This document shows positions 52,759 through 60,562 of a stretch of DNA of 64,000 nt, piece after piece (the first letter of the stretch is position 1; the number at the start of each line of letters is the position of its first letter). The DNA comes from CBDUEF01 sp018063485 (lineage in GTDB: Bacteria; Pseudomonadota; Alphaproteobacteria; Rhodobacterales; Rhodobacteraceae). The notes below the pieces were generated by a model that saw nothing but the letters and a program-made list of their open reading frames with translations, was not told the origin of the DNA and made no database searches. Location: assembly GCA_037045435.1 (NCBI GenBank), contig JBAOID010000016.1, positions 62,001-126,000 on the forward strand, in the 5' to 3' direction. Both the position numbers and the translations under genes were made by a program.

Positions 52759-52778
52759 ATGCTGCAATTCTGCAGCAT
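52759..52778. promoter_or_regulatory. Inverted repeat directly upstream of the PAS-AAA+-ABC operon
   Basis: ATGCTGCA (52759-52766), spacer ATTC, TGCAGCAT (52771-52778): eight-base perfect arms ending 6 nt before the first start codon. No Shine-Dalgarno is visible there, so the site covers either the ribosome site or, if the mRNA is leaderless, the promoter. A likely operator for the operon's own Fis-type regulator. Confidence 0.5.
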
Positions 52779-52879
52779 ACCTGGCAAGACGTAAATCAGC
52801 CAGCCGTGGGACGGCGGAGCCTGCCAGTCTCTCGATGCGCCAACACAGGGCGCTCTCCCGAGAGCTGAGGGGGGCAGGA

Positions 52880-53086
52880 CTACCTGAGTGTGCTCTTGCC
52901 AGAACCGGGAACAGGTTGATCGGCTGTTGCGGTAACGATGATTTCCACCCGCTGGTCGTCACCTGCCAGCCGCGCCTCACCGCAGGCACCTGCGAGAGGC
53001 AATCCCTGAGGCATCCAACGATCCCAAACCGTGTTCATGGCCACATGATCCCTGATAACGGCCAGCCAGATCAGCGCTTGCAAAAA
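52880..53086 (-). pseudogene. RidA-family protein, C-terminal remnant
   Basis: Minus strand reads ALIWLAVIRDHVAMNTVWDRWMPQGL, then LAGACGEARLAGDDQRVEIIVTATA, the C-terminal half of a RidA (YjgF) enamine deaminase including the Arg-containing ACGEARL and the final strand. The N-terminal half is gone and the sequence joins unrelated remnants upstream. Not functional. Confidence 0.65.
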
Positions 53087-53177
53087 ATGCGGCCACGCGA
53101 CGATCCGGCCTTTGCCAGCAGCACTTCGCTGCGGGTAGGATTTCCGGCAAGGGCGTGGGGGCGGCATCAAGGAACGG

Positions 53178-53457
53178 GCGGATCGCGCGCGCGCCTGCCT
53201 CGATGCGCCCAACGGTTGCAAAATATTCGCTGCGGATATGTGGGTGATCAAGGCCGGTGAGCAGGCCCGAGCCTGCGGCATGGTCCTTGCCCGGCCAAGG
53301 TCGCGGATCGCCATTGCCGACATTGCGGTAAATCTGCCCGCCGGCGCGGGGCTGTTGGTGCAGCGCCAACTCGCGCAACCCGTCTCATGCAGTCCGTTAC
53401 CGCCGGTACCATAACGGCAGGGCCAGCGCCGCTGATGATCAGATCGGCGTCCGACAT
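53178..53457 (-). pseudogene. FAD-dependent amine/opine dehydrogenase subunit (HcnB/OoxA-like), N-terminal remnant
   Basis: Starts MSDADLIISGAGPA (FAD loop) at 53457, then after a frameshift QQPRAGGQIYRNVGN and KDHAAGSGLLTGLDHPHIR, which are the conserved N-terminal blocks of the HcnB / octopine-nopaline oxidase alpha family. About 30 residues are missing between them and everything after residue 100 is lost. Lies between a 2Fe-2S remnant and a RidA remnant in the order found in intact amine catabolic clusters. Confidence 0.6.
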
Positions 53458-53590
53458 CGGCTGCCCCCAGTTTAGGCAATCCCATCTGATGGCGAACCCT
53501 CATGCCATCGCGCATCTGGGTCATGCAGGCGTGCACATTGGGTTGGCCATTCACCCTATGGATTGTGATGAGGTGCGGAAGGGTTGGCGC
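53446..53590 (-). pseudogene. (2Fe-2S)-binding subunit (HcnA/SoxA N-terminal type), remnant
   Basis: Minus strand reads VNGQPNVHACMTQMRDGMRVRHQMGLPKLGAADVG, matching the end of the small ferredoxin-like subunit that precedes HcnB-type flavoproteins (pattern VNG-P-V-AC-T-V-DGMR). The Cys of ACMT is the last cluster ligand. The three other ligands are missing because the gene is cut upstream. Continues into the FAD remnant with an overlap, as in intact clusters. Confidence 0.5.
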
Positions 53591-54195
53591 AGCCGCGCCT
53601 GGATCGCTCAGGCAAGCAGACGGTTCAGCAGGCGAAATCGAATTTGATCTGTATGCGCTTTCATGTCTTAAACACCGAAAGGCTTGGTGCAGGTCAATTG
53701 GCGGGCCATGACCCTGTCGCGGTCAGCCGGGTTCGTCGCATAAATGGCCCAGTCTGGGTGCGTTTTGGGCGAAAGGTCGCAGCCGGGCCGATGCCGCTTG
53801 AAAGCCGCAGCCATGCGGGCCATGTTGGATGCATGATGAAGTTCAGCTTTCACAAGAGGTTCCTGCTTTACGCAGGGAACAGACTGAACCGCCGGTAGCC
53901 CCGAGCGGGAACGGCGCGTGGCGCTGGTTCCGGACTCGGGGGTGTAGCGATCATTTTCAGATCACAGCAAACTTGCAGAGATTTCCTTGCCAATTCTGAA
54001 ATGCCAGCGATGTCTGGCCTGCAGGCAGCGCAACTGCTTGCGTCAGGGCGTCACATCTGTTGCATTCGGGGACTGACATGCATCCGGTTCAATTCATCAT
54101 TCACGACAAGGACCACTCCATCCTGCCACAAGCAGTTGCGCTGCGCCGCGTTTGCCGACCATGTCCCAGCCGCCACCTCAGAAGGAGCCTGACCG
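53591..54195. other. Stretch without a confident gene
   Basis: About 600 bp. A minus-strand open frame at 53668-53853 (61 codons, KAELHHASNMARMAAAFKRHRP, HPDWAIYATNPADRDRVMARQL) and a plus-strand one from about 54079 (MHPVQFIIHDKDHSILPQAVALRRV) look somewhat protein-like, but neither has a good ribosome site or a known family. Could be further scraps of the decayed cluster. Confidence 0.35.
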
Positions 54196-54564
54196 ATGAT
54201 GATTTGCAAAGCCGACTTTCAAGAACTGTTTCGTGATCTCTTTGCGGCGAACCCTGTCGATGGCCTGCACCCCGAAGTTGACGCATTGGCCGTCGGGGGT
54301 CTGGCGCGATGGCAAAGCGATGGCGGGCCGTTGTGGCCTCTGGCACCGAACCTGGTGGCGTTTGGTGCCTGTTGGGATCGGTTCGCGGATATCGGATTTG
54401 GGGTGGCGGGGGGGCGCGCTGAACCGCTTGCAGGGGTATCGCAAGCCATGGTTGACCGCTTTGGCGCGCGCCCCCTGCGTTTTGCTTGCCCCCCGAATTG
54501 CGGGGGCAGGTTTCGGGTATCGGGCCAGATCTTTTGCCCGGCATCCTCTGCTTGCAGCTTGTAA
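54196..54564 (+). CDS. Hypothetical protein
   Basis: 122 residues, not recognised. AAGGAG ribosome site 8 nt before ATG 54196 supports translation. MMICKADFQELFRDLFAANPVDGLHPEVDALAVGGLARWQSDG suggests a helical N-terminus; the second half has FACPPNCGGRF and a C-terminal PASSACSL, possibly out of frame after about residue 90. No membrane segment. Could be a complete small protein or a decayed one; upstream are gene remnants, downstream a small basic protein gene. Confidence 0.4.
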   Translation: MMICKADFQELFRDLFAANPVDGLHPEVDALAVGGLARWQSDGGPLWPLAPNLVAFGACWDRFADIGFGVAGGRAEPLAGVSQAMVDRFGARPLRFACPPNCGGRFRVSGQIFCPASSACSL

Positions 54565-54668
54565 CCCGTTCTAAATATTTTGAAAACGACTACGGCCATG
54601 TTTGAATGACCAAGTATGGCGCGATGCGCTGCCGAAGAGAGGCAGCTTTTTGAAAAAGGACTGAAACC

Positions 54669-54800
54669 ATGGCCAAGGGCATGACAAAACGACGACGTGA
54701 TGAAAAGAAACCAAAGAAGGAAGTTGTAAAAACCATCGCTGCCGCACCCAGCATGAAGAACGCTGTCGCCGTAACATCGGTAAAGCTCAAATCCAAATGA
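54669..54800 (+). CDS. Small basic protein (43 residues)
   Basis: Short reading frame MAKGMTKRRRDEKKPKKEV, then VKTIAAAPSMKNAVAVTSV and the end KLKSK. N-terminal half is 50 percent Lys/Arg. AAGGA lies 9 nt before the ATG. Small proteins beginning MAKG-(N)R-KKPKK are a recurrent but unnamed proteobacterial group, as far as I recall. A hairpin with T run follows directly. Opposite strand carries an accidental extension of the hlyD remnant. Function unknown; nucleic-acid binding is possible from charge alone. Confidence 0.65.
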   Translation: MAKGMTKRRRDEKKPKKEVVKTIAAAPSMKNAVAVTSVKLKSK

Positions 54801-54846
54801 TCTGACAAATCGGCGGCGCTTCGGGCTGATCTGTCAGACGTCATTT
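54801..54846 (+). terminator. Hairpin terminator after the small basic protein gene
   Basis: TCTGACA at 54801-54807 pairs with TGTCAGA at 54832-54838, loop 24 nt, followed by CGTCATTTTT. Begins right after the stop codon. Stem is only seven base pairs. Confidence 0.45.
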
Positions 54847-54849
54847 TTG

Positions 54850-55057
54850 CCCGCAGCGCTGCCGATGCCAGATCGGCCTGCACCAGATCGCGCTCACGCA
54901 GCGCGATTTCGGCAATCCGCCCGGCCGGTCGGGTCGAAACATCGATTATATCCGCCTCGATCCGGCCATTGCCACGGGCAAGACCCTTGAGCGGCAGGTC
55001 GCTGGGGGCCAGCAGAACCTTCCAGGCTGCGAAACCGACAAGAGCTGCCAACACCAC
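54850..55057 (-). pseudogene. HlyD-family membrane fusion protein, N-terminal fragment
   Basis: From GTG 55057: LAALVGFAAWKVLLAPSDLPLKGLARGNGRIEADIIDVSTRPAGRIAEIALRERDLVQA, i.e. the membrane anchor and first lipoyl half-motif of an efflux adaptor (NGRIEA-D-ID-V-T--AGRI). After about 65 residues the similarity stops near 54880 and the frame runs on antisense to the small basic protein gene. The coiled coil and barrel, and the ABC exporter expected downstream, are absent. Follows the TetR gene by 35 nt. Confidence 0.65.
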
Positions 55058-55092
55058 CAGGACATGCGCGATGGAAATCTCCCGAGACTTGG

Positions 55093-55722
55093 CTAGCGCC
55101 GCCGCTGATCCGGTGAAGCAGCTTCAATGCCTTGCCGGTAAATAAGAAATACACGGGGGGCAATGGTCAGCATCCGCCCCATGTCGCCTGAAATCAGCGC
55201 CTGCATCACCAGCCCCTGAATGCTACCGATGAACAGCACGATTGCGGCCTCGACATCCAGATCGGCGGGCAATTCGCCCCGAGTTTTGGCGGCAAGGATA
55301 TGATCGTTCAGGCGCGCCGCGTATTGCGCCATAAGTGCGCGTGCCAGCCGTTTTGCCGGGGTCATCGCAGCGCCCTGAAGCTCTGCGAACAACATGCGCG
55401 GCGCGCCGGGGTGGTCGGCCACAAAGGCGACATTGGCCTGAAACATCGCTTGCATCGCGGCCAAGGGATCGTCGATCCCGGCAGCGGCCTTGTCGATCCG
55501 GGCCATCAGACGGGCTGCGACCCATTGCATGACGGCCTGCCAAATGGCCTCTTTGTTGGGAAAGTGCCGAAACAGCGCGCCTTGGGTCAGATGCATGTGT
55601 TTGGCGATGGCCGCCGTGGTTATGTCGCCGGGGTTCATCGTACCGGCCAGATCAATCACCGCCTCGACGGTGACATTGCGCCGTTCCGCGGCGGGCAGGT
55701 TCTTTGCCTGGGCACCAGTCAT
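55093..55722 (-). CDS. TetR/AcrR-family transcriptional regulator
   Basis: 209 residues from ATG 55722, which overlaps the stop of the membrane protein gene (ATGA). N-terminal helix-turn-helix: VEAVIDLAGTMNPGDITTAAIAKHMHLTQGALFRHFPNKEAIWQAVMQWV. C-terminal ligand domain residues 75-200 (FADHPGAPRMLFAELQ, AIVLFIGSIQGLVMQALISGD). Expected to repress its own operon through the palindrome at 56191-56212 and release it on binding a toxic ligand; the efflux genes it would control are truncated. Confidence 0.88.
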   Translation of the reverse strand: MTGAQAKNLPAAERRNVTVEAVIDLAGTMNPGDITTAAIAKHMHLTQGALFRHFPNKEAIWQAVMQWVAARLMARIDKAAAGIDDPLAAMQAMFQANVAFVADHPGAPRMLFAELQGAAMTPAKRLARALMAQYAARLNDHILAAKTRGELPADLDVEAAIVLFIGSIQGLVMQALISGDMGRMLTIAPRVFLIYRQGIEAASPDQRRR

Positions 55723-56126
55723 GCGGACGCATCCATCCGCCAGCTTGCAACGCCAAGCCAACCCGTCGCGATGACCATAAAGGCCCCACCGGCCAGCACA
55801 AAGGCAGGCGGCACCCCGAACACCAGTTCCGCGAGTATGCCCAATGGCATCAACATGCCCGCAAGTGCCAGCCCCGAAATCCAGGCCCTGCTTGCCGACG
55901 CTGGCAGGCGCAACAGAACCAGTCCGACCGCGATGTTGAGAAGCGCAAAGAGATTGCCATGGACATGGGCCAGGCGCAATTCAAAATGCTTGCCCACGCC
56001 GTATTCGGCGATCCATTGCTCTTTTCCCGGTGCGAAATCACGCAGGTAGATCAGCAGAAAACCATAGAGCATGAAAAACGTCAGGAACAAGAACCCCGAC
56101 GCGATGTTGAGTTTGCCTGTCAGCAT
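55719..56126 (-). CDS. Hypothetical inner-membrane protein
   Basis: 135 residues with four membrane segments (NIASGFLFLTFFMLYGFLLIYL, LRLAHVHGNLFALLNIAVGLVLLRL, SGLALAGMLMPLGILAELVFGV, PAFVLAGGAFMVIATGWLGVASW). His residues in HFELRLAHVHGNLF, between segments 1 and 2, could bind metal or heme. Family not named. First gene of the tetR operon, directly behind the TetR-type operator, so it is probably induced with the regulator. Confidence 0.65.
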   Translation of the reverse strand: MLTGKLNIASGFLFLTFFMLYGFLLIYLRDFAPGKEQWIAEYGVGKHFELRLAHVHGNLFALLNIAVGLVLLRLPASASRAWISGLALAGMLMPLGILAELVFGVPPAFVLAGGAFMVIATGWLGVASWRMDASA

Positions 56127-56190
56127 GATGATCCTCGCAGGGATGGTTGCATCTGAAACATCGTTTGTGATGGAGTCAGGGCTTGAATTG

Positions 56191-56212
56191 AGATAGTAAC
56201 CAATTACTATCT
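56191..56212. promoter_or_regulatory. TetR-type operator
   Basis: AGATAGTAA (56191-56199), spacer CCAA, TTACTATCT (56204-56212): a perfect nine-base inverted repeat 65 nt upstream of the membrane protein start. On the minus strand it contains TTACTAT, a plausible -10 region, so a bound repressor would block transcription. Confidence 0.65.
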
Positions 56213-56349
56213 TATGTGAGTCGCACTTTTACTGCAAGCGTTGGATTCTGGTATTGCCGCAACCAGCGGGGCAGTAATCACCGGGAAAACCGTTTGCAGC
56301 GCCCCGCGCCGCAGGGGTGGGGCTCAGACAAAAGCAGGAGGAACGAAAG

Positions 56350-56697
56350 TTGCAGAGTGTCAATATCCTGGCCGCAATCTTGATTGCCACGATGCCGCTG
56401 GCTGCCTCGGCGGGCGAGGCCCTGACGCAGGGCCAAATGTCCCGGCAGATCATCGGCAAGGAACTGACCGCCACGCGCAAGGGCGTAAATATACGCCTGA
56501 GATATCTTCCGGATGGAGAAGTGACCTTGAAGATGTTGGTGCTTTCGTTTTCAGGGACATGGGATTTTGAGGGCGACAGCATATGCATGACCATGGTCGG
56601 CGGCCCGCGCAAGGGCAGGAATTGCGTTACATTCACCGCCCTCGGCGGTAATGAATTCCTTAACTCCGAGGGTCTTGTCATGAGTGTTCAGAATTGA
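56350..56697 (+). CDS. Small secreted hypothetical protein
   Basis: 115 residues from TTG 56350, preceded by AGGAGG at 8-9 nt. Signal peptide QSVNILAAILIATMPLAASA with cleavage after ASA; mature part GEALTQGQMSRQIIGKELTATRKGVNIRLRYLPDGEVTLKMLVLSFSGTWDFEGDSICMT is beta-rich with two Cys (ICMT, NCVTF) that could pair. Periplasmic, function unknown; the layout (small beta sheet, GTW, CxT) is common among short Rhodobacterales exported proteins. An ATG-less start is unusual but the only one giving a signal peptide. Confidence 0.6.
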   Translation: MQSVNILAAILIATMPLAASAGEALTQGQMSRQIIGKELTATRKGVNIRLRYLPDGEVTLKMLVLSFSGTWDFEGDSICMTMVGGPRKGRNCVTFTALGGNEFLNSEGLVMSVQN

Positions 56698-56790
56698 TCC
56701 GCCGTGGCACTTATCGAATTCAATACTCGCGAAATCTGTCGCAATGCGTCGGCGCCAGGGCTCCGAGGAAAAGTACAAGGAACAGAATCA

Positions 56791-58719
56791 ATGTCTCATA
56801 AGGAAAAAACCCGGATCGTGTCCCTGCAGGATCATCAACAAAAGGCTGGATCGGGCGACACATCCCCCACGCAGGCCACAAAAGATACGCGCGCAGTGGC
56901 AGAGGATGCTACCTCAGAGAATACAAACCCGAAACCGGATCCGGTATCTGGTGCGCCTGGACAGAGCGCGCATTCTGGCAAGCGGCCTGAACAGGTCACG
57001 TCAATCCACGACACGCTGGACCACGCCATGCAAAGCGCCATTTCGCGTTTTACACTCGGGTTGTCGCCTGCCGCGCTGATGGGGGCCTGGTTCGATTGGG
57101 CGACCCATATCACGGCAGCCCCCGGCAAGCGGTTGAAACTGGTTGAAAAAGCCGCCGACAAAATGCAGCGCCAGACCCGTTTCGCACTTCGTTGTGCGGG
57201 AACCTCTGATAAAGTCGAACCCTGCATTGTGCCATTGCCGCAGGACAATCGTTTTAAGGGCGATGCCTGGCAGACCAAGCCATATAACATGATCTATCAG
57301 GGCTTCTTGCTGCAACAGCAGTGGTGGCACAATGTGGTGACAGGGGTCCCCGGTGTCACCAAACAACATGAACAGGAATTGCAGTTTCTGACGCGCCAAC
57401 TGCTCGACATGGCCTCGCCGTCCAACTTCTTTTGGACCAACCCCGAAGTGTTGGCGCGAACGCGAGAGACCTCTGGGGCGAACCTTGTCCGGGGGATGCA
57501 GAACGCCCTGAAGGACGCGCAAGATGCCACTGCAGGTGCTCTGCCCACGGGCGTCGAGGCGTTTGTGCCGGGCAAGGATGTTGCGGTGACGAAAGGCAAG
57601 GTCGTCTATCGCAACCGGTTGATCGAACTTATCCAATACACCCCGCTGACGGAGAATGTGCGGCCCGAGCCGATCCTGATCGTCCCGGCCTGGATCATGA
57701 AATACTATATCCTTGATCTGTCACCGCACAACTCGATGGTGCGCTATCTGGTTGAACAAGGCCACACGGTGTTCATGATTTCCTGGAAGAACCCGGATGC
57801 AGGCGACCGCGATCTCAATATGGATGATTACCGCCAGCTTGGCGTGATGGCGGCGCTGACAGCGGTTGGGGCGATCGTGCCGGGCAGCAAAATCCACGCG
57901 GCGGGCTATTGCCTGGGTGGCACCTTGCTGTCGATCGCCGCCGCCGCGATGGCCCGTGATGGCGATGACCGACTGGCCTCGCTGTCCTTGCTTGCCAGTC
58001 AGGTTGATTTCACCGAACCGGGAGAATTGCAGCTTTTCATCAACGAAAGCCAACTCGCCTTCCTTGACAGTGTCATGTGGAAACAGGGTTATCTGGACAC
58101 CACCCAAATGGCCGGTGCGTTCCAGATGCTCAACTCGAACGATCTGATCTGGTCGCGGGGGGTGCGCAATTATCTGATGGGTGAAAGCCGGCCGATGATT
58201 GATCTGATGGCATGGAACGCTGACGGAACGCGGATGCCCTATGCGATGCATTCGGAGTATCTGCGCAAACTCTATCTCAACAATGATCTGGCCGAAGGGC
58301 GCTTCACCGTCAATGCGCAGCCGATCGCGCTGTCCGACATCCGGCTGCCGATCTTTGCCGTTGGCACGCAAAAGGATCACGTGGCACCTTGGCCCTCAGT
58401 TTTCAAGATACAGGCGCTGACCGATGCTGAGGTGACCTTCGCTCTGACCAGCGGCGGCCATAATGGCGGCATCGTCTCGCAACCGGGCCACCCACGCCGG
58501 TCTTATCAGGTCAGAACCAAGGGCATGATGGATCGCTACATCAGCCCCGAGACTTGGGCGGCCGAGGCCGAAACACATGCCGGATCCTGGTGGGAGGCCT
58601 GGGCCAAATGGCTTGGCTCGCAATCGGGGCCGCCGATCGCCCCGCCAGAGATGGGGAATGCAAGTGCCGGCTACGCCCCGCTGGTCGATGCCCCCGGCAA
58701 CTATGTGCTGCAAAAGTAG
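56791..58719 (+). CDS. phaC: Class I poly(3-hydroxyalkanoate) synthase
   Basis: 642 residues from ATG 56791; class I enzymes are usually 560-600, the excess being a polar N-terminal 70 residues (Ser, Thr, Pro, Asp rich). PhaC N-domain LPTGVEAFVPGKDVAVTKGKVVYRNRLIELIQYTP; lipase-like box with nucleophile Cys in AAGYCLGGTLLSIAAAAMA near residue 375; later Asp and the catalytic His in SGGHNGGIVSQPGH near 555; Trp-rich NPDAGDRDLNMDDY region. Polymerises hydroxyacyl-CoA into storage granules. No phasin, depolymerase or phaAB in the window. Confidence 0.93.
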   Translation: MSHKEKTRIVSLQDHQQKAGSGDTSPTQATKDTRAVAEDATSENTNPKPDPVSGAPGQSAHSGKRPEQVTSIHDTLDHAMQSAISRFTLGLSPAALMGAWFDWATHITAAPGKRLKLVEKAADKMQRQTRFALRCAGTSDKVEPCIVPLPQDNRFKGDAWQTKPYNMIYQGFLLQQQWWHNVVTGVPGVTKQHEQELQFLTRQLLDMASPSNFFWTNPEVLARTRETSGANLVRGMQNALKDAQDATAGALPTGVEAFVPGKDVAVTKGKVVYRNRLIELIQYTPLTENVRPEPILIVPAWIMKYYILDLSPHNSMVRYLVEQGHTVFMISWKNPDAGDRDLNMDDYRQLGVMAALTAVGAIVPGSKIHAAGYCLGGTLLSIAAAAMARDGDDRLASLSLLASQVDFTEPGELQLFINESQLAFLDSVMWKQGYLDTTQMAGAFQMLNSNDLIWSRGVRNYLMGESRPMIDLMAWNADGTRMPYAMHSEYLRKLYLNNDLAEGRFTVNAQPIALSDIRLPIFAVGTQKDHVAPWPSVFKIQALTDAEVTFALTSGGHNGGIVSQPGHPRRSYQVRTKGMMDRYISPETWAAEAETHAGSWWEAWAKWLGSQSGPPIAPPEMGNASAGYAPLVDAPGNYVLQK

Positions 58720-58785
58720 AGACGCCTTCACGGTTGACGCGAAAAGATGGGTAACCCCTGGCAGAATTCTGGAGATGCGGTTGAA

Positions 58786-59433
58786 ATGTCGGCTGTCAAA
58801 AAGCATCAGGACTGGGACGATGTGCTTGATTTCTGGTTTCCTGAGGGGTGCGCTTTGGATGTGGACCCGCAGGCGCACCATGCGCATTGGCGCTGGCGTA
58901 TGCAGGGCGGTGCGGATGTGCAGATCATGGCGCGGTTTGCAGATATTGCCGAAAGCGCGGCGCAGGGGCAACTTGACACCTGGGCGCAGAGCCCGTTTGG
59001 CAGGCTGGCGCTGATCACCGTGCTGGATCAGTTTTCCCGCTCGGTCTGGCGCCAGCATGCCCGCGCCTTTGCGCAAGATCCCTATGCGCTATCGCTGGTG
59101 ATGAGCGGTTTATCGAACGGCGATTATTCCCGGTTACAGACACCCTGGTACCAGATCGTCTATGGTCTGCCCTTGGGCCATTGCGAGGGGCCGCACCATT
59201 TGCAGCGCCTCGACCAGTTGATCGCCCTGCGCCAAGACATCGCCGATACAGCACCGGCCCCGTTAAAGCCGATCTATTCCGGCTTGGTCAACCAAGCCCG
59301 CGATGTTCGAGAAATTATCGCGGCGTTTGGTCGGCATCCGCATCGCAATGGTGTGCTGAACCGCAAATCGACCGCCGAGGAGGAAGCATATCTCGCCAAA
59401 GGCCAGTTTCCCCATATGAAAGCCTTTCGGTAA
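58786..59433 (+). CDS. DUF924-family protein
   Basis: 215 residues from ATG 58786 (MSAVKKHQDWDDVLDFWFPEG). DUF924 hallmarks: DVLDFWFPEG, GRLALITVLDQFSRSVWRQHARAFAQDP, ALSLVMSGL, and C-terminal FGRHPHRNGVLNRKSTAEEEAYLAKG. All-helical TPR-like fold, cytoplasmic, function unknown. 66 nt after phaC, probably the same transcript. Confidence 0.88.
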   Translation: MSAVKKHQDWDDVLDFWFPEGCALDVDPQAHHAHWRWRMQGGADVQIMARFADIAESAAQGQLDTWAQSPFGRLALITVLDQFSRSVWRQHARAFAQDPYALSLVMSGLSNGDYSRLQTPWYQIVYGLPLGHCEGPHHLQRLDQLIALRQDIADTAPAPLKPIYSGLVNQARDVREIIAAFGRHPHRNGVLNRKSTAEEEAYLAKGQFPHMKAFR

Positions 59434-59564
59434 TACACCGATGAGCGCCGCCAGATGTCGGGCGTTGGGTGTATTGCCTTTTGGCCCGGCCAAACAGATC
59501 GCCAGTTCCCGATAGCGATCAAAGCTGAATCCATGGCCCGCTCGGCAAGAGCGGGCCCGCAAAA

Positions 59565-60320
59565 CTAGCGCGCCGTATAGCCGCCATCGACCAGGTGATA
59601 CGACCCGGTGATGAAACTTGCACGATCCGACAGCAAAAAGACGATCAGCGCCGCAACTTCTTCGGGTTGGCCAAGCCGGTTCAGGGCGTGCTCACCTTCG
59701 AGGTACTTCAGCGTCGCCGCGTCCAGTGCGTTGCTGACAAGGGGAGTATGGATAAACCCTGGCCCCACGGAATTGACCCGCACGCCAGTCGCCGCATGCT
59801 CAAGTGCCGCGTTCTTGGTGGCCCCCAAAACCCCGTGCTTGGCGCTGACATAAGCCGCAGACCCCGCAAAACCGACCGAGCCGAGAATAGAGGCCACATT
59901 GACCACCGCACCGCCACCGGCCTTTTCATCTCGGGGATGGCAAAGCGCATCCCGTACGAAAACCCCGGAAAGGTTGATGTCGATCACCTTTTGCCATGCC
60001 TCGACATCATAGCTGCCGGTCGGGGCAGAGGGGCCGCCAATGCCAGCATTGTTGACAATGCCGTGCAGCGCGCCAGTCGTCTCGACCGCAAAATTCACCA
60101 TGGCTTCGACCTCGGCGGCCTTCGCCACATCCACGGTACAGGCATGGGCCTTGCCACCCTTGCCCAAAATGCTTGTGACGATGCTGTCGGCATTGGCCCG
60201 GTCACGGTCAGCGACAATCACGGTGGCACCACTGGCGGCGAGTTCCTCGGCGGTCGCAGCCCCAATGCCCGATCCCGCGCCCGTCACAATGATCGTTTTG
60301 CCGTCAAAACGCAGATCCAT
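59565..60320 (-). CDS. SDR-family oxidoreductase with an internal compensated frameshift
   Basis: 251 residues from ATG 60320 (MDLRFDGKTIIVTGAGSGIGAATAEELAASGATVIVADRD). NNAGIGGP near 86, SAKHGVLGATKNAALEHA with the Lys; the catalytic Tyr is in AAYVSAKHG; PGFIHTPLV and GSYHLVDGGY at the end. Between residues about 122 and 132 the frame reads VRDALCHPRD, where the neighbouring frame gives MRFAIPEMK, the family sequence. An extra G (59951-59953) and a missing base at the T run (59923-59926, plus strand) cancel. So eleven residues of helix E are scrambled, either a true double mutation or two errors. Substrate unknown. Confidence 0.82.
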   Translation of the reverse strand: MDLRFDGKTIIVTGAGSGIGAATAEELAASGATVIVADRDRANADSIVTSILGKGGKAHACTVDVAKAAEVEAMVNFAVETTGALHGIVNNAGIGGPSAPTGSYDVEAWQKVIDINLSGVFVRDALCHPRDEKAGGGAVVNVASILGSVGFAGSAAYVSAKHGVLGATKNAALEHAATGVRVNSVGPGFIHTPLVSNALDAATLKYLEGEHALNRLGQPEEVAALIVFLLSDRASFITGSYHLVDGGYTAR

Positions 60321-60562
60321 GGCTTCTCTCCTTTGAAAACACTGATGCCTCACCCCCTATATGGGGATCTGCGGCGTGGTTTTCATCGCCGGCATCGACG
60401 ATTTTACAAGATGCGAGATCGGCTAGGATGCGTTGTCGCGAGACGGATGGGCGGCTGCTTTGAAATCTGCCGGTTCAATCGGCCCGCATGGGCGGGTTTC
60501 GGTACGCAGCACCCGGCACCGTCCTGACGGCCATCGGCGCGGTGCTGTCTGCGGCGGCGATT

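Noticed and set aside
54590..54837. Continuation of the HlyD frame through the small basic gene
   Set aside because: Sequence after LVQADLASAA has no adaptor features and is the reverse of the well-supported 54669 gene and its terminator.
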